Counted from the first letter of the stretch, positions 51,819 to 62,379 are shown. The stretch is 64,000 nucleotides of DNA from T1Sed10-7 sp040904745 (GCA_040904745.1 JBBDSW010000186.1:14768-78767), one strand, 5' to 3'. Numbers and translations are program-made. The notes: generated by a model not told the origin, from the letters alone.

Positions 51819-52727
51819 TCAGAAGGCCAGGTCGAGCGAGGTGTCCGAGGGCTCGAGCGCCGCATCGATCCAGCCGGCGACCATCGTCACCCCGGATGGG
51901 TCCGCGAGTCGGACGAGCACCTCCAGCCCCGACGGATCCGATGCGCCACGCCACCGGGTCCAGCTCACCTGCTCCAAGGCGAGGCCGAGGTGATCGGCGA
52001 CACGATGCCGCGCGAGGTCACCGGCGAGCTGCGGACCGACCCGCGCGATGACCCGCGCCTGGTCGGTGATCCCCGGCGCTTCCGTGCCGAGCCAGCGCAG
52101 GACACGCCCCACGACACGGAGGTCAGCGCTGCGCAGGGTGACGGCGTGCCGGTCGACGGTGGCGATGGCTGCGAGCAACCCGACACCGACGGCGAACGGC
52201 GCATCCTCCCGCAGTCGACCACGGGCACGGCTGGCCGCATCGGCCCGGGCGAGGTGGTGCGCGAGCTCCTCCTCGGTCTCATCGCTGACGGCAGGAGTCG
52301 GTGCGACCGCCTGGAGGCGGGCGGAGCTGCGACGACGACCGGTCGGCGCGACCTCCCCGACCCAGGCCGCGACCGTCAACGGATCAGCGTCGAGCTGTTC
52401 GGCGATCTCCCCGGTCGGGACCCCGGCACGGCGCAGGGCGCGGGCGCGCGCGGGACGGGTGTCACCCGGACGATCGACCCCGCCATCCGGGTCCGGCGTC
52501 GGCGCCGGGGCCGCACCGTCGCGCTGCACGAGGGTCAGATCGGGGAGCGAGTCCGGCGCGACGGCCCGCCGCGCACGTGCCGTGAGCGCGAACCCGACGG
52601 GCTCCTCCTCCGCGGCCGCGAGCACGAACGGGATGGGTTCGTCATCGTCGAGCGGCAGGAGCGGTTGCTCCGCGGGAGCGGAGTCGTGCTCCGTGGAGGA
52701 GCGGAGTGGGGGCGCGCTGTTGTCCAT
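51819..52727 (-). CDS. Hypothetical protein with HTH-like segment
   Basis: 302 aa from an ATG; an earlier ATG adds an unneeded 36 residues. The first 90 residues are acidic and disordered-looking (LPLDDDEPIPFVLAAAEEEP). A helix-turn-helix-like stretch RRAGVPTGEIAEQLDADPLTVAAWV sits near residue 125. The C-terminal half is a helical, charged segment ending in VAGWIDAALEPSD. No family recognised. It directly follows rpoD downstream on the same strand (73 bp), so it could be linked to transcription, but this is speculation. Confidence 0.6.
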   Translation of the reverse strand: MDNSAPPLRSSTEHDSAPAEQPLLPLDDDEPIPFVLAAAEEEPVGFALTARARRAVAPDSLPDLTLVQRDGAAPAPTPDPDGGVDRPGDTRPARARALRRAGVPTGEIAEQLDADPLTVAAWVGEVAPTGRRRSSARLQAVAPTPAVSDETEEELAHHLARADAASRARGRLREDAPFAVGVGLLAAIATVDRHAVTLRSADLRVVGRVLRWLGTEAPGITDQARVIARVGPQLAGDLARHRVADHLGLALEQVSWTRWRGASDPSGLEVLVRLADPSGVTMVAGWIDAALEPSDTSLDLAF

Positions 52728-52800
52728 GCTGTGACGATACGCATGGGGTGTGACGTCGATAGGAGCTTCATCTCGCGCCGGCCCCAGGCACCACCAGAGG

Positions 52801-54012
<1,212 letters not shown>

Positions 54013-54160
54013 GGATGACACCTCCCCCGGTCGCTCACCGTGCATGATGCTACGGACGGGCGCTCCCCGGGGGCCCGGTTCTCCGACGGGGCGCACCTGC
54101 CGCGCACCGCACGCGCGCTCAGGCGGGCACCGCGCACGGTGTCCGGCACCACTCCCGCCG

Positions 54161-56023
54161 TCAGGCCGGTTGCCCCAGGAGTGCGCGTCGGCGCTGCTGG
54201 AGACGGGCGAGCTCGCGCTGCAGATCGAGCACCCGATCCCGGTCCGTGGTGTGGTTGAGCTGCCGCAGTTCATCGCGCAGCGCGTCGGTGGTCGCCTCGA
54301 TCCGGTCGATCAGGAGGCGTCGGATACGGCCCTCGACCACGGCCGGGGCGACCTCTGGATCCGCGATCTCCGGGTCGTCCTCGAGCGCGAGCGCGCGCAG
54401 GAGGTCGCGGATGCGATCGTCCTCCGCTGCGGCGACTACCTCGCTGAACGGTGCACCGGCACCGCCGCCGGCGCGGATCGCGCGAAGCACCGCACGGGCG
54501 TCCGGGTGCGTCAGATCGTCCTCGACCAGCTCGGCGGCCTCCGGTGGCAGCAGCTCCGGTTCCTGCAACAGCGCCCTGAGCGCAGAGCGTTCCAGGCGCG
54601 CCCTGGCCCGGGTCGTCCCGCTCCCCGTTGCTCCCGGTGCCGGTCGAGGACCGCTCGCCGCCACCCCCTGGTGCGCGTCCAGCTGGACGCCGAGCCGGGC
54701 CGCCGTCTCGGCGACGAAGCCGTAGGCGTAACCGATCCGCTCCGCGATCTCCGTGCGAGCCCACTCGCGCCGGAGATCGGGGTCCGGTTCCCGGCCGACG
54801 ATCCCGAGGGCCTCCCTGAGCGCCGCGGTCCGACCGGCCTCCGTCGCCAGATCGGCGTCGGCCAGGTGGTGGCGGAGCACGAACGGCACCACCGGTGTGG
54901 CGTCCTCCAGCGCTGCACGCATGCCCTGGGTACCGACCTCGGCGACCAGATCCGCCGGGTCCTTGCCATCCGGCAGCACCAGCACGCGCAGATCGAGGAC
55001 CGACCCCTGCCCGTCCTTGGCCAGCTCACGAGCCGCCTCCCATGCGCGCTCCGCCGCCTTCACCCCGGCCGCATCCCCGTCGAAGGCCAACACCACGCGC
55101 TGGGCGTAGCGGGCCATCATCTTGAGGTGCTCGGCGCCGACCGCCGTACCGCACGTGGCGACCGCGTTGGTCAACCCGGCCTGGTGGAGCGCCATCACGT
55201 CCGTGTAGCCCTCGCACACCAGGACCTGTTCGGCGCGGACGATGTCGGAACGGGCCTGCCGAAGCCCGTAGAGCACCCGCGTCTTCTTGTACAGCGGGGT
55301 CTCGGACGAGTTGAGGTACTTGGGCGGCTCGAACCCGCCGTAGTCGAGCCCGGGCAGGATCCGTCCACCGAAGCCGATCACGTCCCCGCCCGGGTCATGG
55401 ATCGGGAACATCAACCGACCACGGAACCGGTCCCGGAGCCCCCCACGCTCGTTCCGGGCGACCAAGCCGGTCGTGATCAGATCCTCCTCCGGGATCCCGT
55501 CCGAGGCCAGCGCCCGGGCCATCGCATCGAAGCGGTTCGGCGCGAACCCGAGCTCGAAGGCCTCCGCGTCCGCGCGTGTGAAACCACGGGAGACGAGGTA
55601 GTCCCGGGCGGGCTTCCCCTCCTCGTCGTAGAGCTGGGCGACGAGGAAGTCGCGCGCTGCCGCCGTCGCCGCGACGAGTTGGCTGCGTTCCCCGAGCGCC
55701 CGACGCTCCCGTGCGCTCATCTGCTCGTAGCGGAGCGTGAAGCCGCTCCTTCTGGCCAGGGACTCCACCGCCTCGGGGAACTCGAGACCCTCGAGACGCA
55801 TCAGGAAGTCGTAGATATCTCCGGACTCCCCGCAGCCGAAGCAGTTGAAGAAGTTCCCGTCCGGCGAGACCGTGAACGACGGCGTCTTCTCCGTGTGGAA
55901 CGGACACAGCCCCTTGTAGGAGCGTCCCGCACGCTTCAGCGTCGTGTACTCGCCGACCACGGCGACGATGTCGGCCTGGGCACGCAGCGCGTCGATGTCG
56001 TCCTTGAGGATCCGACCGGCCAC
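54161..56023 (-). CDS. dnaG: DNA primase DnaG
   Basis: 620 aa, GTG behind GAGAGGAGG. N-terminal CHC2 zinc finger with Cys40, His43, Cys61 and Cys64 in GLCPFHTEKTPSF and FNCFGCG. The DnaG core and TOPRIM (VLVCEGYTDVMALHQAG, then VVLAFDGDAAG) follow, with a C-terminal DnaB-interaction domain. It makes RNA primers at replication forks. Only 88 bp separate it from DUF3151 upstream. In many actinobacteria dgt is upstream; here it is not. Confidence 0.95.
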   Translation of the reverse strand: MAGRILKDDIDALRAQADIVAVVGEYTTLKRAGRSYKGLCPFHTEKTPSFTVSPDGNFFNCFGCGESGDIYDFLMRLEGLEFPEAVESLARRSGFTLRYEQMSARERRALGERSQLVAATAAARDFLVAQLYDEEGKPARDYLVSRGFTRADAEAFELGFAPNRFDAMARALASDGIPEEDLITTGLVARNERGGLRDRFRGRLMFPIHDPGGDVIGFGGRILPGLDYGGFEPPKYLNSSETPLYKKTRVLYGLRQARSDIVRAEQVLVCEGYTDVMALHQAGLTNAVATCGTAVGAEHLKMMARYAQRVVLAFDGDAAGVKAAERAWEAARELAKDGQGSVLDLRVLVLPDGKDPADLVAEVGTQGMRAALEDATPVVPFVLRHHLADADLATEAGRTAALREALGIVGREPDPDLRREWARTEIAERIGYAYGFVAETAARLGVQLDAHQGVAASGPRPAPGATGSGTTRARARLERSALRALLQEPELLPPEAAELVEDDLTHPDARAVLRAIRAGGGAGAPFSEVVAAAEDDRIRDLLRALALEDDPEIADPEVAPAVVEGRIRRLLIDRIEATTDALRDELRQLNHTTDRDRVLDLQRELARLQQRRRALLGQPA

Positions 56024-56111
56024 GCACGCCTCCTCTCCGACAGGGACCGGTGACGACCGTAGCGCCCGTCCCCGCCGCGGTCGGGCCAGAGCACCCCGTG
56101 ATGTGGACCGG

Positions 56112-56549
56112 TCAGCGCTCCACGACGAGGTCGTCGTCCCAGTCGGGGTCGAGATCGCGGAGGAAGGCGTCGATGCGCGCCACCTCGTCGACCTCGGCGA
56201 TCTCCCGAGCGGCCGCCCGGAGCCGTACCAGGGCGGTCAGGAACGCACGGTTGGCCGGTGTCGACCAACGCACGTACCCCCGGCCGCCCCACCCCGCGCC
56301 GCGCAGCGCGTCCATACCGCGGTGGTAGCCGACCCGCGCGTAGGCGTAGCGCTCCACCGGATCGCGACCCTCGGCCGCCAGCGCGGCCCACCCGGCGATC
56401 GACGTCGGGTGGGCGGCGACGACCTCCGCGATGGCCGCGCGACGACCCGCCGGGTCGCTGGCCAACGCCGCATCGAACGCGCCCTGTGCCGCCGGATCGG
56501 GGTCGGGCATCCTCGTCTCGTGTCGGTCGGCCATCGGAAGGTCAGCCAC
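56112..56549 (-). CDS. DUF3151 family protein
   Basis: 145 aa from a GTG with GAGG 8 nt upstream; ATG starts at 56534 or 56510 are also plausible. The family is recognised from FDAALASDPAGRRAAIAEVVAAHPTSIAGWAALA, AYARVGYHRGMDALRGAGW and GYVRWSTPANRAFLTAL. It is a conserved actinobacterial protein of unknown function. It precedes dnaG in the same direction. Confidence 0.8.
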   Translation of the reverse strand: MADLPMADRHETRMPDPDPAAQGAFDAALASDPAGRRAAIAEVVAAHPTSIAGWAALAAEGRDPVERYAYARVGYHRGMDALRGAGWGGRGYVRWSTPANRAFLTALVRLRAAAREIAEVDEVARIDAFLRDLDPDWDDDLVVER

Positions 56550-56689
56550 TACAACCACCTCGCGGTCCACATCCCCGGTCCGGGTGACCATGGGGAGGCC
56601 GCGAAGGTAGCCGGGGGTGCCTGGGTAGCCTCCCGGGCGGACGTGGCGGTCCCCCGCATCGCCCGTCGACCAGCAGCCGAGGTATCCGC

Positions 56690-58438
56690 GTGCCCGAGAA
56701 GATCCGCTACCACGTCGATCTCACCCACCGGCTGCACCATCTGGTGCAGGTCCACGTCACGGTGCCGAGCGACCTCTCCGACGGCGGACGGCTCGTCCTG
56801 CCGGTCTGGACCCCCGGGAGCTACGTCGTCCGGGACTACTCGCGGCACGTCCAGACCATCACCGCACACGATGCCAACGGCACCGAGATCGCACTGATCC
56901 GGGACGGAACCACCGCCTGGCGGCTGCCGGACGCCACTGCAGGACCGGTCGAGGTGACCCTCGAGCTCTACGCCGACGATCTGAGCGTGCGCACGAACCA
57001 CGTCGACGACCATCATGCCCTGCTCATCCCGGCCGCGACGTTCCCCTACGTCGAAGGTGGGGAGGAGCGGCCGCACGAGGTCCACCTGCCCCCCGTCCCG
57101 GCAGAGCACACGGTCTTCTCCCTGCTCCCGCACGGCGATGGTCCGCACACCTACCTGGCCGAGGACCGCGACCACCTCGTCGACAGCGCCTTCGAGGTGG
57201 GCGACCTGCCCTCGGTGTCCTACGAGGTCGCCGGCGTCCCGCATGCCTTCGTCTGGGCAGGGCACGGCGGCGCACCCGACCTCGAGCGCATCGCCGCCGA
57301 TGCGGCCGCGATCGGTGAGGCCTGCGTAGAGCTCTTCGGCGGCGAGCTCCCGGTCACGCGGTACACGTTCCTGTGCGCAGGCTGGGACGAGGGCGGCGGC
57401 GGCCTCGAGCACCGTGACGGGGCCGTCCTCCAGATGCCGGTGCGGACGTTCCAGGACGAGGAGCTCACGGCCCGGTTCCAGTCGCTGCTCGCCCACGAGT
57501 ACCTGCACCTGTGGCACGTCAAGCGGCTCGTGCCGGCGGCCCTGGTCCGGCCGGTCTACGACCGACCGACCCACTCGGAGTCCCTATGGGTCGCCGAGGG
57601 CTGGACCGCCTACTACGACGAGCTGCTCCCCACCCGCGCCGGGGTGTGGCGTCCGCGCCGGCTGCTGGACACGTTGCAGGACACCTGGCAGCGCAACCGT
57701 GGCACGCCGGGGGTCTACCGCCAGAGCCTGAGACAGGCCTCCCACGAGGCATGGATCAAGCACTACGTGCGCGACCACAACGCCCCGAACGTGATGACCG
57801 ACTACTACGGCCACGGCTCGCTGGTCGCCTTCGAGCTGGATCTCCGGCTCCGGCATCGCGCCCCCGACGGCCGCGGCCTGGACGCGGTCCTCCAGCTGCT
57901 GTGGGACCGGCACGCGCACAGCCCGGCGGGGTTCACCGAGCGGGATGTCCTGGACGCGATCGCGAGCGTCGGCGATGACGAGCTCGCCGCCCTCGTCGAG
58001 CGTCGGGTCGCCACACCGAGCCTGCCGGAGCTCGACGATGCCGTCAGCGCGGTCGGGCTCAGATGGAAGCACGCCGACGGGCCGACGAGCCCCCACCTCG
58101 GCGTCCAGTTGCGTGAGACCGACGGCGAGGTGGTGTTCGCCTCCGTCCTGCGCGACGGGCCGGCCTGGCGTGGCGGCCTGACGGGTGGCGACCGCCTGGT
58201 GGCCATCGAGGGGCGGACCGTCGGCAGGGGTCAGCTCCCGACGACGTTGCGTGCGCATGCCCCCGGGGAGACCGTCGCGGTGACCGTGACGCGCGGCCCC
58301 CGGCTGCTGACCCGGTCCGTCACGCTCGGCGAGCCGGTTCCCCCGCTGCGCCTGACCGGAGACCCCGACGCCACCGACTCCGCGCGGGAGGCGTTCGGTC
58401 GCTGGTGCGGCTCCGCGCTCGATGACGTGACCGAGTGA
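56690..58438 (+). CDS. M61-family metallopeptidase with PDZ domain
   Basis: 582 aa, GTG start. The N-terminal beta domain (RYHVDLTHRLHHLVQVHVTVP) and PVWTPGSYVVRDYSRHV are typical of M61 glycyl aminopeptidases. The HEYLH zinc motif occurs in LLAHEYLHLWHVKRL with the third Glu ligand in WVAEGWTAYYDE. A PDZ domain follows (about 455-560; LRDGPAWRGGLTGGDRLVAI). Such peptidases remove N-terminal small residues. It likely acts in the cytoplasm as no signal peptide is seen. The stop overlaps the next gene. Confidence 0.87.
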   Translation: MPEKIRYHVDLTHRLHHLVQVHVTVPSDLSDGGRLVLPVWTPGSYVVRDYSRHVQTITAHDANGTEIALIRDGTTAWRLPDATAGPVEVTLELYADDLSVRTNHVDDHHALLIPAATFPYVEGGEERPHEVHLPPVPAEHTVFSLLPHGDGPHTYLAEDRDHLVDSAFEVGDLPSVSYEVAGVPHAFVWAGHGGAPDLERIAADAAAIGEACVELFGGELPVTRYTFLCAGWDEGGGGLEHRDGAVLQMPVRTFQDEELTARFQSLLAHEYLHLWHVKRLVPAALVRPVYDRPTHSESLWVAEGWTAYYDELLPTRAGVWRPRRLLDTLQDTWQRNRGTPGVYRQSLRQASHEAWIKHYVRDHNAPNVMTDYYGHGSLVAFELDLRLRHRAPDGRGLDAVLQLLWDRHAHSPAGFTERDVLDAIASVGDDELAALVERRVATPSLPELDDAVSAVGLRWKHADGPTSPHLGVQLRETDGEVVFASVLRDGPAWRGGLTGGDRLVAIEGRTVGRGQLPTTLRAHAPGETVAVTVTRGPRLLTRSVTLGEPVPPLRLTGDPDATDSAREAFGRWCGSALDDVTE

Positions 58439-58923
58439 TGCAGCCACCCCCGAGAGCACGCCCGATCCACGTGATCGAGCTCGACCGCCGTGAGCGGTTC
58501 GCGGCCGACCCCGACGAGGTGTGGTCGTGGATGAGCCAGACGGAGCGGTTCCCGAGCTGGTGGCGGTGGTTGCGGGAGTTCGAGTCGGAGGGTCAGGGCC
58601 TGGAGAGCGGCGGGGTGCTCAGAGGCCTGGTCGTCCCGCCGATCCCCTACCGGTTCCGTGTCGACATCCACCTCGACGAGGTCCGGCCGGCGGCGGCGAT
58701 CACCGCCCGGCTCACCGGCGACCTGTGCGGTCCGGCGGCGTTGACCCTGAGCCCGGTCGGCGGCGGGTGCGAGCTGGCGATCCGGTGGCGCGTCGAGATG
58801 CGCAAGCCGGCGATGCGGGCCGCGGCCCGCTACGCGCGGGGGCTGCTGGTGTGGGGGCACGACCAGGTCATCGACGTCACGGTCCGGCACTTCCGTGAGG
58901 TCGTCGACGGCCCGGAGCGCTGA
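58438..58923 (+). CDS. SRPBCC-fold (polyketide cyclase-like) protein
   Basis: 161 aa; ATG lies in TGATG shared with the M61 stop. The START/SRPBCC helix-grip fold is seen as RRERFAADPDEVWSWMSQTERFPSWWRWL and VTVRHFREVVDGPE. Members bind hydrophobic ligands or are Coq10-like. The ligand is unknown. Coupled to the M61 peptidase, which gives no direct clue. Confidence 0.78.
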   Translation: MQPPPRARPIHVIELDRRERFAADPDEVWSWMSQTERFPSWWRWLREFESEGQGLESGGVLRGLVVPPIPYRFRVDIHLDEVRPAAAITARLTGDLCGPAALTLSPVGGGCELAIRWRVEMRKPAMRAAARYARGLLVWGHDQVIDVTVRHFREVVDGPER

Positions 58924-58939
58924 CAGCGTCCCGACCGGA

Positions 58940-59161
58940 TCAGCGCAGCAGCCGGGCGACGACGTTGAGCACGAGCGTCGCGACGACCGACAGCACGATC
59001 ATCGAGGTGACCGGGATGAAGACCCGCGTCGACCCCGTCTCGATCCGGATGTCCCCGGGCAGGCGCCCGAACCAGCCGAACGCGCCCATCCACGTCAGCG
59101 CCCCGACGGCCACCAGCCCGATGCCGAGGACGACGAGGAGCGTGCCGACGTTGCGTTCCAC
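58940..59161 (-). CDS. DUF2905 small membrane protein
   Basis: 73 aa from a GTG 8 nt after GGGGAGG; an upstream ATG (59185) would add 8 residues. Pattern of DUF2905: LLVVLGIGLVAVGALTWMG, GWFGRLPGDIRIETGSTRVFIPVTSMIVLSVVATLVL, two helices with the GRLPGDI motif. Small cytoplasmic-membrane protein, function unknown. It is convergent with the SRPBCC gene (16 bp). Confidence 0.82.
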   Translation of the reverse strand: MERNVGTLLVVLGIGLVAVGALTWMGAFGWFGRLPGDIRIETGSTRVFIPVTSMIVLSVVATLVLNVVARLLR

Positions 59162-59295
59162 CGGCCCCACCTCCCCGGTCGACATGCGAGGATAACCGGC
59201 GACGATGCGCCCACCGCCCTCGCGGCCGGTCGGACTCGACGGTGGACGAGGACGGACGAGGGACGAGGACGGACCAGGGACGAGCGGAGGATGGC

Positions 59296-59784
59296 ATGAC
59301 GGCACAGGAGCGGACCTACACCTGGGAGGACCCGGCGACACTGGCCGCGACGGGTCGCGACATGGCCGGCAGGGACTACCTCGAGGCCATGCTGGCCGGT
59401 GATCTCCCCTCACCGCCGATCTGTGCCACGATCGGGTTCCGCTTCGTCGCGATCGAGGACGGTGTCGCCGTCATGGAGCTGTCACCGGGCGAGCACCAGT
59501 ACAACACGATCGGGAGCGTGCACGGCGGGGTGATCGTGACCCTGCTCGACTCGGTGGCCGGCAGCGCGGTGCACTCGACCCTGCCGGCAGGGATCGGCTA
59601 CACGACCGTGGGGATCACGACCTCGTTCCTCCGTACGGTCCGTGCCGACACGGGCCTGCTCCGTGCCGAGGGCCGGGTGATCAAGGCCGGTCGTCGGGTC
59701 GCGCTGGCGGAGGCCACGTTGACCGACGAGGCGGGTTCCCTCTACGCACACGCGACCGCCAACTGCCTCATCATCGCGGACTGA
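59296..59784 (+). CDS. PaaI-family hotdog thioesterase
   Basis: 162 aa, ATG 5 nt after GGAGG. The hotdog fold is clear: CATIGFRFVAIEDGVAVMEL, HQYNTIGSVHGGVIVTLLD (with the HGG active loop and the Asp), then TTSFLRTVRADTGLLRAEG and NCLIIAD. PaaI thioesterases hydrolyse aryl- or acyl-CoAs. It is 6 bp before the cytochrome b561-like gene, so perhaps co-transcribed. Confidence 0.84.
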   Translation: MTAQERTYTWEDPATLAATGRDMAGRDYLEAMLAGDLPSPPICATIGFRFVAIEDGVAVMELSPGEHQYNTIGSVHGGVIVTLLDSVAGSAVHSTLPAGIGYTTVGITTSFLRTVRADTGLLRAEGRVIKAGRRVALAEATLTDEAGSLYAHATANCLIIAD

Positions 59785-59790
59785 ACGACG

Positions 59791-60369
59791 ATGGGCGACG
59801 AGGACCCGCTGTCCGACGCATCCGAGCGCGACGGCTACCACCCGGTCGCCAAGGTGCTGCACTGGTCGATGGTGATCGCGCTCACGCTCCAGTTCGTCGT
59901 GGGCTACGCCATCGACCGGGCGGACGACCTGCTCGAGTGGGTCGTCGAGGCCTGGCTCGGCGGGGTCGAGGATCGCCTCGTCCTCGTCCACGCCGGGCTC
60001 GGCCTGCTCATCCTGGCCCTGGCGTGCAGCCGGCTCGCATGGCGCCGCATCGTCGGCCTGCCCCCGTGGGCGCCGGGACTCTCGGACGGCGAACGCCGGG
60101 TCGCCCACCGGGTCGAACAGGTGCTCTACCTCCTGCTGTTCCTCCTACCGTTGTCCGGTCTCGCCCTGCTGTTCCTCTCCGGGGAGGACTGGGACCTCGG
60201 CGGCGGCCGCCGGTTGCGGTCCCCGGTCGAGGTGATCGACGACGACGTGTTGCTCGGCGCGCACATCGCCACCCAACTCGCCTTCTTCGCCGCCCTGGTC
60301 GTGCATGTCGGGCTGGTGCTCAAGCACCAGTTGACCGATCGTGATGGGCTGCTGCGGCGCATGCTGTGA
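59791..60369 (+). CDS. Cytochrome b561-like di-haem membrane protein
   Basis: 192 aa, four hydrophobic spans. Pairs of histidines placed for two b-type haems: VAKVLHWSMVIAL, VLVHAGLGLLIL, LGAHIATQLAFF and ALVVHVGLVLKHQL. The NI-Fe hydrogenase/cytochrome b561 domain fits the length. It moves electrons across the cytoplasmic membrane; partners unknown. Last forward gene before a repeat-rich convergent gap. Confidence 0.84.
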   Translation: MGDEDPLSDASERDGYHPVAKVLHWSMVIALTLQFVVGYAIDRADDLLEWVVEAWLGGVEDRLVLVHAGLGLLILALACSRLAWRRIVGLPPWAPGLSDGERRVAHRVEQVLYLLLFLLPLSGLALLFLSGEDWDLGGGRRLRSPVEVIDDDVLLGAHIATQLAFFAALVVHVGLVLKHQLTDRDGLLRRML

Positions 60370-60405
60370 CCACGGCGGGCGGCGGCGATCGGGCGGCGGT
60401 CGGGC

Positions 60406-60483
60406 GGCCGGGCCGGACGGGGGCCGGGCCGGACGTGTCGGACGTCGGTCGGGGGCCGGGCCGGACGGGGGCCGGGCCGGGGT
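60406..60483. repeat. GC-rich tandem repeat units in convergent intergenic region
   Basis: Four near copies of GGCCGGGCCGGACG-like units (about 13-17 bp apart or in doublets), broken by GTGTCGGACGTCGGTC. Extremely GC-rich, within the 244-bp gap between the cytochrome b561-like and manA genes. Confidence 0.6.
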
Positions 60484-60500
60484 GACCCGGGCGAGCTGTC

Positions 60501-60604
60501 GAGAACCTGCCGACACCTCGCAGCTTCTCGTCACGTCTGCCATGCCGCCCCCGGCTGACCGAAGCCAGCGGTACAGAACCTGCCGACACCTCGCAGGTTC
60601 TCGC
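60501..60604. repeat. Two copies of an inverted-repeat element
   Basis: Copy 1 at 60501-60530 and copy 2 at 60575-60604 share AGAACCTGCCGACACCTCGC plus a following CAG-TTCTCG. In copy 2 the arms AGAACCTGC and GCAGGTTCT are perfect inverses around a 9-nt loop; copy 1 has one mismatch. Between convergent genes, they may be terminators or REP-like elements. No U tract. Confidence 0.6.
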
Positions 60605-60613
60605 GTTCCGGGT

Positions 60614-61918
60614 TCATGGCGGCGGGAGGGATGGCCACCGCTCGGCAGCGGCCAGGGCGTGCCAGCGGGCACCGACGCCGGCGACCACGGCCCTGCCGTC
60701 GCCGAGTACCTCGGCGGCGACCCGGCCCCCCGTTACGGGTAGGTACGCGACCCGGCCGGGCGTGAGCTCGACCTCGTCCGCCCCGACCCGTACCCGCAAC
60801 GTCCCTTCGAGTGCCAACACCAGGCGCGGCGCGCCCTTGACACCGAGCGACCAGGGGCCGTGCCCTGGGCCCAGCACCTCCAGGCGGAAGGCGGTCTCGC
60901 CGACGTCGAACACCTCGACCCGCCCACCATCGCGCGCGGCCGCAGGCTCACCGCCGGTCGGGAGGACCCGGTGGTCCGCGCCCGGCCGCGGATCCAGGTG
61001 TCGGACGAAGGCCGCCGTCGCGGTCGGTTTCTCGGTCAACCCAGCCCGGAGCACGTTGTCACTGGTGGCCATCACCTCGACACCGGCACCCTGGAGGTAG
61101 GCGTGCGGGATCCCCGGCGGGACGTGCAGCGCCTCGCCCGGTTCCAGGTGCACGTACTGGAGCAGGAGCGCGGCCAACACCGCGGGATCGTCCGGATGCT
61201 GCGCCGCCAGGTGGACGATCCACGGCCCGGCCCCTGCACCCAGCGCTCCCCCGTGCTCGGCGAGGGCGCGGGTGGCGCCCCGGACCTCGCCTACCGGCAT
61301 CCGCAGGATGCGCTCGAGCGCAACGCGGTACGCGGCCGGGCCCCCGTCGAGCCCATCCGCGACCAGGTCCACCGAGGCAGCCGGGATCCGGGCGAGCCGC
61401 TCACGGACGGTATCCGGCGAAGCGAGCCCGCAGAACGCCTCGAACGGGCTGATGGCGAACAGGAGCTCGGGCTTCGGCCACGGGTCGACGAAGTGCCGAC
61501 CCGCCGCCGAACGCGGGATCCCGGCCGCTTCCTCGGCAGCGAACCCGGCCGCTGCCTGGTCAGCGTCGGGGTGGAGCTGCAGGGACAGCGGACGCGCGAC
61601 CGCGAGCAGCTTGAGGAGGAACGGCAGGTGCACGGTGCCGTCGACCTGATCGCCGAGGTGCGCGCCCGGGGCCGTGGCGATCGCGCGATCGAGCGTGACC
61701 TGACGGTCGGCGAGGTGGAGCGTGGCCGGCGCATCGGGATGGGTTCCGAACCAACGCTCCGCCTCGGGTTCCTCGGTCGGCGCCGGGCGTCCCTCGAGTC
61801 GGGCGAGCAACTCGTGCGAGCCCCACGCGGAGCGACGCAGGGAGCCCGACAGCAGCAGGACCCCCGGCAGCGCCCTGGGCGCGGCCCGGACCCCCGGTAT
61901 CACGGCTCTCTCCGTCAC
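60614..61918 (-). CDS. manA: Mannose-6-phosphate isomerase, class I
   Basis: 434 aa; GTG with GGAG 6 nt upstream chosen over a TTG 12 bp earlier. Cupin with zinc ligands: LSLQLHPDADQA (Gln and His), KPELLFAISPFEAFCGL (Glu), and HVPPGIPHAYLQGAGVEVMATSDN (second His). All are ordered as in PMI class I. The enzyme interconverts mannose-6-phosphate and fructose-6-phosphate, feeding GDP-mannose and mannosyl lipids. Confidence 0.9.
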   Translation of the reverse strand: MTERAVIPGVRAAPRALPGVLLLSGSLRRSAWGSHELLARLEGRPAPTEEPEAERWFGTHPDAPATLHLADRQVTLDRAIATAPGAHLGDQVDGTVHLPFLLKLLAVARPLSLQLHPDADQAAAGFAAEEAAGIPRSAAGRHFVDPWPKPELLFAISPFEAFCGLASPDTVRERLARIPAASVDLVADGLDGGPAAYRVALERILRMPVGEVRGATRALAEHGGALGAGAGPWIVHLAAQHPDDPAVLAALLLQYVHLEPGEALHVPPGIPHAYLQGAGVEVMATSDNVLRAGLTEKPTATAAFVRHLDPRPGADHRVLPTGGEPAAARDGGRVEVFDVGETAFRLEVLGPGHGPWSLGVKGAPRLVLALEGTLRVRVGADEVELTPGRVAYLPVTGGRVAAEVLGDGRAVVAGVGARWHALAAAERWPSLPPP

Positions 61919-62055
61919 CGATCGCTCCAACGCTGTACATCCCCGGACACCGGTCCGCGCAGGCGGAGGCGGGCTCGCCGCTTTCGACCGACCACCGGGA
62001 CGGCGCAGCGTAGTGGGCGGTGGCCCCCCGCCCTCCGGTCTGCCACCCTGTGCCC
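61919..62055. promoter_or_regulatory. Divergent intergenic region manA/small membrane protein
   Basis: 137 bp between divergent genes, so both promoters should lie here. No clear boxes or operators. Confidence 0.35.
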
Positions 62056-62379
62056 ATGGATCGCATCCCTGCTCCCCGTGAACTCCACATCGCCGCTCGT
62101 GCGAGCAGCATGCTGGCCTACATCGCCGGCCTCGGCGGCATCGCCGGCGGCACGTTCCTCCTACGCGACGGCGAGGTCGCGATGGCGATCGTGCTGTGGC
62201 TGGTCACCTTCGCGGTCGGCGCCACCTTGATGGGGATCTCCCTGCTGATCCGTGCGCTCTCCGGCGTGGCCCTCCAGCTGACACGGCTCGAAGCCGATGT
62301 GCGAGCCCTGGCTGACGAGCGTGCACGCGGAGCCGGCGGTCCCGCCGCCCCGGAGCGTGACCCGTGGCTGCGGCACTGA
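62056..62379 (+). CDS. Small two-span membrane protein
   Basis: 107 aa, ATG at the end of a run from a longer frame. Two hydrophobic spans (MLAYIAGLGGIAGGTFLL and MAIVLWLVTFAVGATLMGISLL) followed by a helical, charged tail (LTRLEADVRALADERARG) that could form a coiled coil. No family recognised. Convergent with glyS. Confidence 0.62.
   Translation: MDRIPAPRELHIAARASSMLAYIAGLGGIAGGTFLLRDGEVAMAIVLWLVTFAVGATLMGISLLIRALSGVALQLTRLEADVRALADERARGAGGPAAPERDPWLRH

Noticed and set aside
58895..59299. Forward ORF over the DUF2905 gene
   Set aside because: Composition of an antisense reading frame (repeated DD/RR/HH), no start site; DUF2905 on the other strand is well supported.
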